Source: Streptomyces scabiei 87.22
GTDB taxonomy: Bacteria; Actinomycetota; Actinomycetes; Streptomycetales; Streptomycetaceae
NCBI RefSeq assembly: GCF_000091305.1
Contig: NC_013929.1
Span: 372,001 to 436,000 of the forward strand
Direction: 5' to 3'
DNA: 64,000 nt
Shown here: positions 62,704 through 64,000 of the stretch, piece by piece
Layout: every line of letters begins with the position of its first letter
Position numbering within the stretch: position 1 is the first letter of the stretch
The notes under the pieces: model-generated
What the model saw: only the letters and a program-made list of their open reading frames with translations
Databases searched by the model: none
Told to the model about the DNA's origin: nothing
Made by a program: the position numbers and the translations under genes

Positions 62704-63387
62704 TCAGTCGCGCGGGAGGGTCGCCGACTCCGCCACCAGGGCGGTGAGGACGAGGTCCGTCTGCCGGTGGAAGACGTCGGTCATGTCGATGCTGCGCAGA
62801 TGGTCCTTCGCCGCCTCGGCGAAGGGGTACGCGTCCGGATTCGCCGGCTGGTACTCCTGCACCCAGTTCACCTCGGTGCCGAACCGCTGGTTGACGAGCC
62901 GCCAGGCGTTGTTGCTGGCGACGGAGAGCAGGAAGTTCGAGAACGCCTGGTAGTGCAGGACGGCCGCCCGGCCGCGCCAGCCACCGCGGTGGAACGCCTC
63001 CAGGAGGGCGTCGACGGCACGCAGTTCGTGGACGCCCCGGGTGACCCTGCCCATGCAGAGCGCGGCGGCTGCCGGGTGGTCCAGCGCGGTGTCCCAGGCC
63101 CGGGTCGCCAGGTCCCGCAGCGACTCGGTCCACGACTCGTGCGGCTCGTACCCCTCCAGCGAGATCCGGTCCAACTCGTCGGCGACACCGACCATGATGT
63201 GGTCGCGACTGGCGAAGTACCGGTAGACCGCGGTCGCGGAGGAGGACAGCTCCTTGCCCAGCCGCTGGAAGGTGAGCGCGTCCGGCCCGTCCTCGTCGAG
63301 GATCCGCAGCGCGGTGGCCACGATGAGCCCCTGGGAAAGGGTCCCTCGCTGAAGCCGCTTCGACGACCGCCCCCCAGCAACTGCCAC
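62704..63387 (-). CDS. TetR-family transcriptional regulator
   Basis: The 227-aa protein has an N-terminal TetR HTH (TLSQGLIVATALRILDEDGPDALTFQRLGKELSSSATAVYRYFASRDHIM) and a C-terminal ligand domain (TetR_C-like, aromatic-rich: HYQAFSNFLLSVASNNAW). The neighbouring importer-amidase operon carries a TetR-like palindrome over its -35 and is the likely target; the transported amide or its product may be the inducer. GTG 63387 follows GAGGGAG. No palindrome of the same sequence was seen at its own promoter. Confidence 0.9.
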   Translation of the reverse strand: MAVAGGRSSKRLQRGTLSQGLIVATALRILDEDGPDALTFQRLGKELSSSATAVYRYFASRDHIMVGVADELDRISLEGYEPHESWTESLRDLATRAWDTALDHPAAAALCMGRVTRGVHELRAVDALLEAFHRGGWRGRAAVLHYQAFSNFLLSVASNNAWRLVNQRFGTEVNWVQEYQPANPDAYPFAEAAKDHLRSIDMTDVFHRQTDLVLTALVAESATLPRD

Positions 63388-63705
63388 GCGAACGTCTCCC
63401 TCGGACGGACGGCGGCGCACGCGCCGCCGCAACCTGCGAACCTGCGTCTCCTCACCGGCGACGAGAAGCCAGCCTAAGCGACCGCTGGGGAACCGAACGC
63501 CCAGGGCCCGGCCACCGGGACGGCCACGTCCCCCGACAGTTGCCCCGGTCGTCGGCCTGGCAAGGGGCCGATCGACGCGGAAGCCGAAGACGGCGAACGC
63601 TCGATTCCATCGATCCCACACTTGAATCGAGCGTGAAATTCCGCCATGGTGCTTGAAACAAGCGCCACGCCTTGCAGGGTCACGCGCAGGAGGAAAGGGT
63701 CTCCC
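63388..63705. other. 318-bp divergent promoter region (TetR / Lrp)
   Basis: The right half (63595-63660) is AT-richer with TTGAATCGAGCGTGAAATTCC and GCTTGAAACAAGC, plausible Lrp or promoter elements for the right-hand gene. No gene was seen. Confidence 0.4.
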
Positions 63706-64000
63706 ATGGATGACATCGACCGCGCCATCCTGCGGGAGCTGCAGGTCGACGGCCGGATCCCGTACGCCGATCTGGGGCCGAAGGTCGGGCTGTCGCCCTC
63801 GGCCGCGCGGCACCGGCTGCAGCGGCTGATCGACAGCCACGCGGTCCAGGTCGTCGGCGTGACCGACCCGATGACCATGGGCCAGCAGGCGATGGCACTG
63901 CTGGGGCTGCGCGTCGACGGCGACGCCCGGGGGGTCGCCGACGAACTGTCCCGGCACGACGAGGTCGTGTACACGGTCCTGACGGCGGGCGGCTTCGACC
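63706..64000 (+). CDS. Lrp/AsnC-family regulator, cut by window edge
   Basis: 98 residues are visible. They start MDDIDRAILRELQVDGRIPYADLGPKVGLSPSAARHRLQRL, the Lrp/AsnC helix-turn-helix, then the start of the RAM ligand domain (ALLGLRVDGDARGVADELSRHDEVVYTVLTAGGFD). Lrp proteins usually sense amino acids and regulate transport or catabolism of the neighbouring genes. AGGAGGAAAGGG is 8-19 bp before the ATG. Its target is probably to the right of the window. Confidence 0.93.
   Translation, partial: MDDIDRAILRELQVDGRIPYADLGPKVGLSPSAARHRLQRLIDSHAVQVVGVTDPMTMGQQAMALLGLRVDGDARGVADELSRHDEVVYTVLTAGGFD

Noticed and set aside
62444..62953. Plus-strand frame in the TetR/operon gap
   Set aside because: Translation is Arg/Gly/Ala low complexity and it runs antisense into the TetR gene.

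Overview
The window is about 71-73% GC throughout and carries many marks of Streptomyces or a close relative. These include strong G/C third-position bias, GTG starts, a SapB/AmfS-type class III lanthipeptide locus, a large NRPS with MbtH and AsnO-like partners, HxlR, WYL, GntR-FCD, TetR and Lrp regulators, secreted glycoside hydrolases and FG-GAP proteins. It looks like chromosomal-arm (accessory) DNA. No rRNA, tRNA or CRISPR array was seen.

Layout. 1-12.1 kb holds the 3' end of an NRPS cluster: three modules and a terminal thioester reductase, then mbtH, an AsnO-like Fe(II)/2OG oxygenase and a class III PLP aminotransferase, closed by a 16-bp-arm terminator. 12.2-14.2 kb has an aldo/keto reductase whose upstream region is split by an intact IS982-type element. 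14.3-20.7 kb is a mixed block: a divergent HxlR/F420-reductase-like pair, a divergent WYL/VOC pair, a second adenylate kinase, an APH-like kinase and an ECF sigma factor with a membrane partner. 20.7-28.5 kb has a RibD-type reductase, a secreted GH32 levanase/fructanase with a nested duplicated insert, an RCC1-like propeller, two P-loop proteins, a DUF6328-type membrane protein and a thioesterase/HxlR pair. 28.9-31.2 kb is a translationally coupled radical SAM/PLP enzyme pair of unknown product. 31.3-34.1 kb has a GntR regulator divergent from a tartrate/isopropylmalate-type dehydrogenase with matching operator-like palindromes, then an S1-domain protein. 34.1-39.2 kb holds a 1235-aa HTH-NTPase-WD40 protein and an acyltransferase-3 membrane protein.

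39.5-46.4 kb is a class III lanthipeptide locus: LanKC synthetase, a 41-aa precursor with two Ser-x2-Ser-x3-Cys motifs, and two ABC half-transporters, one with a degenerate nucleotide-binding domain. No RamR/AmfR regulator follows. 46.3-55.3 kb has an SDR, a VOC protein, a GH29 alpha-L-fucosidase with a lectin tail, a GH16-like hydrolase, a 48-aa basic protein, two FG-GAP proteins flanking a GH42 beta-galactosidase remnant, and a small membrane protein. 55.4-63.4 kb is one leftward unit: TetR regulator, peptide-type substrate-binding lipoprotein, amidase, permease, a fused permease-ATPase and a second ATPase. A 29-bp palindrome overlaps the likely -35 of this operon. An Lrp/AsnC gene runs off the right edge.

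How the parts may work together. The NRPS would build a peptide (predicted ...Ser-Asn-Asn), release it as an aldehyde, and the aminotransferase could aminate that aldehyde, while AsnO would supply or make 3-hydroxy-Asn. The lanthipeptide genes would make and export a morphogenetic-type peptide. The right-hand operon would import an amide or peptide-like compound and hydrolyse it, under TetR control. Functions are inferred from motifs read by eye; no database search was run.
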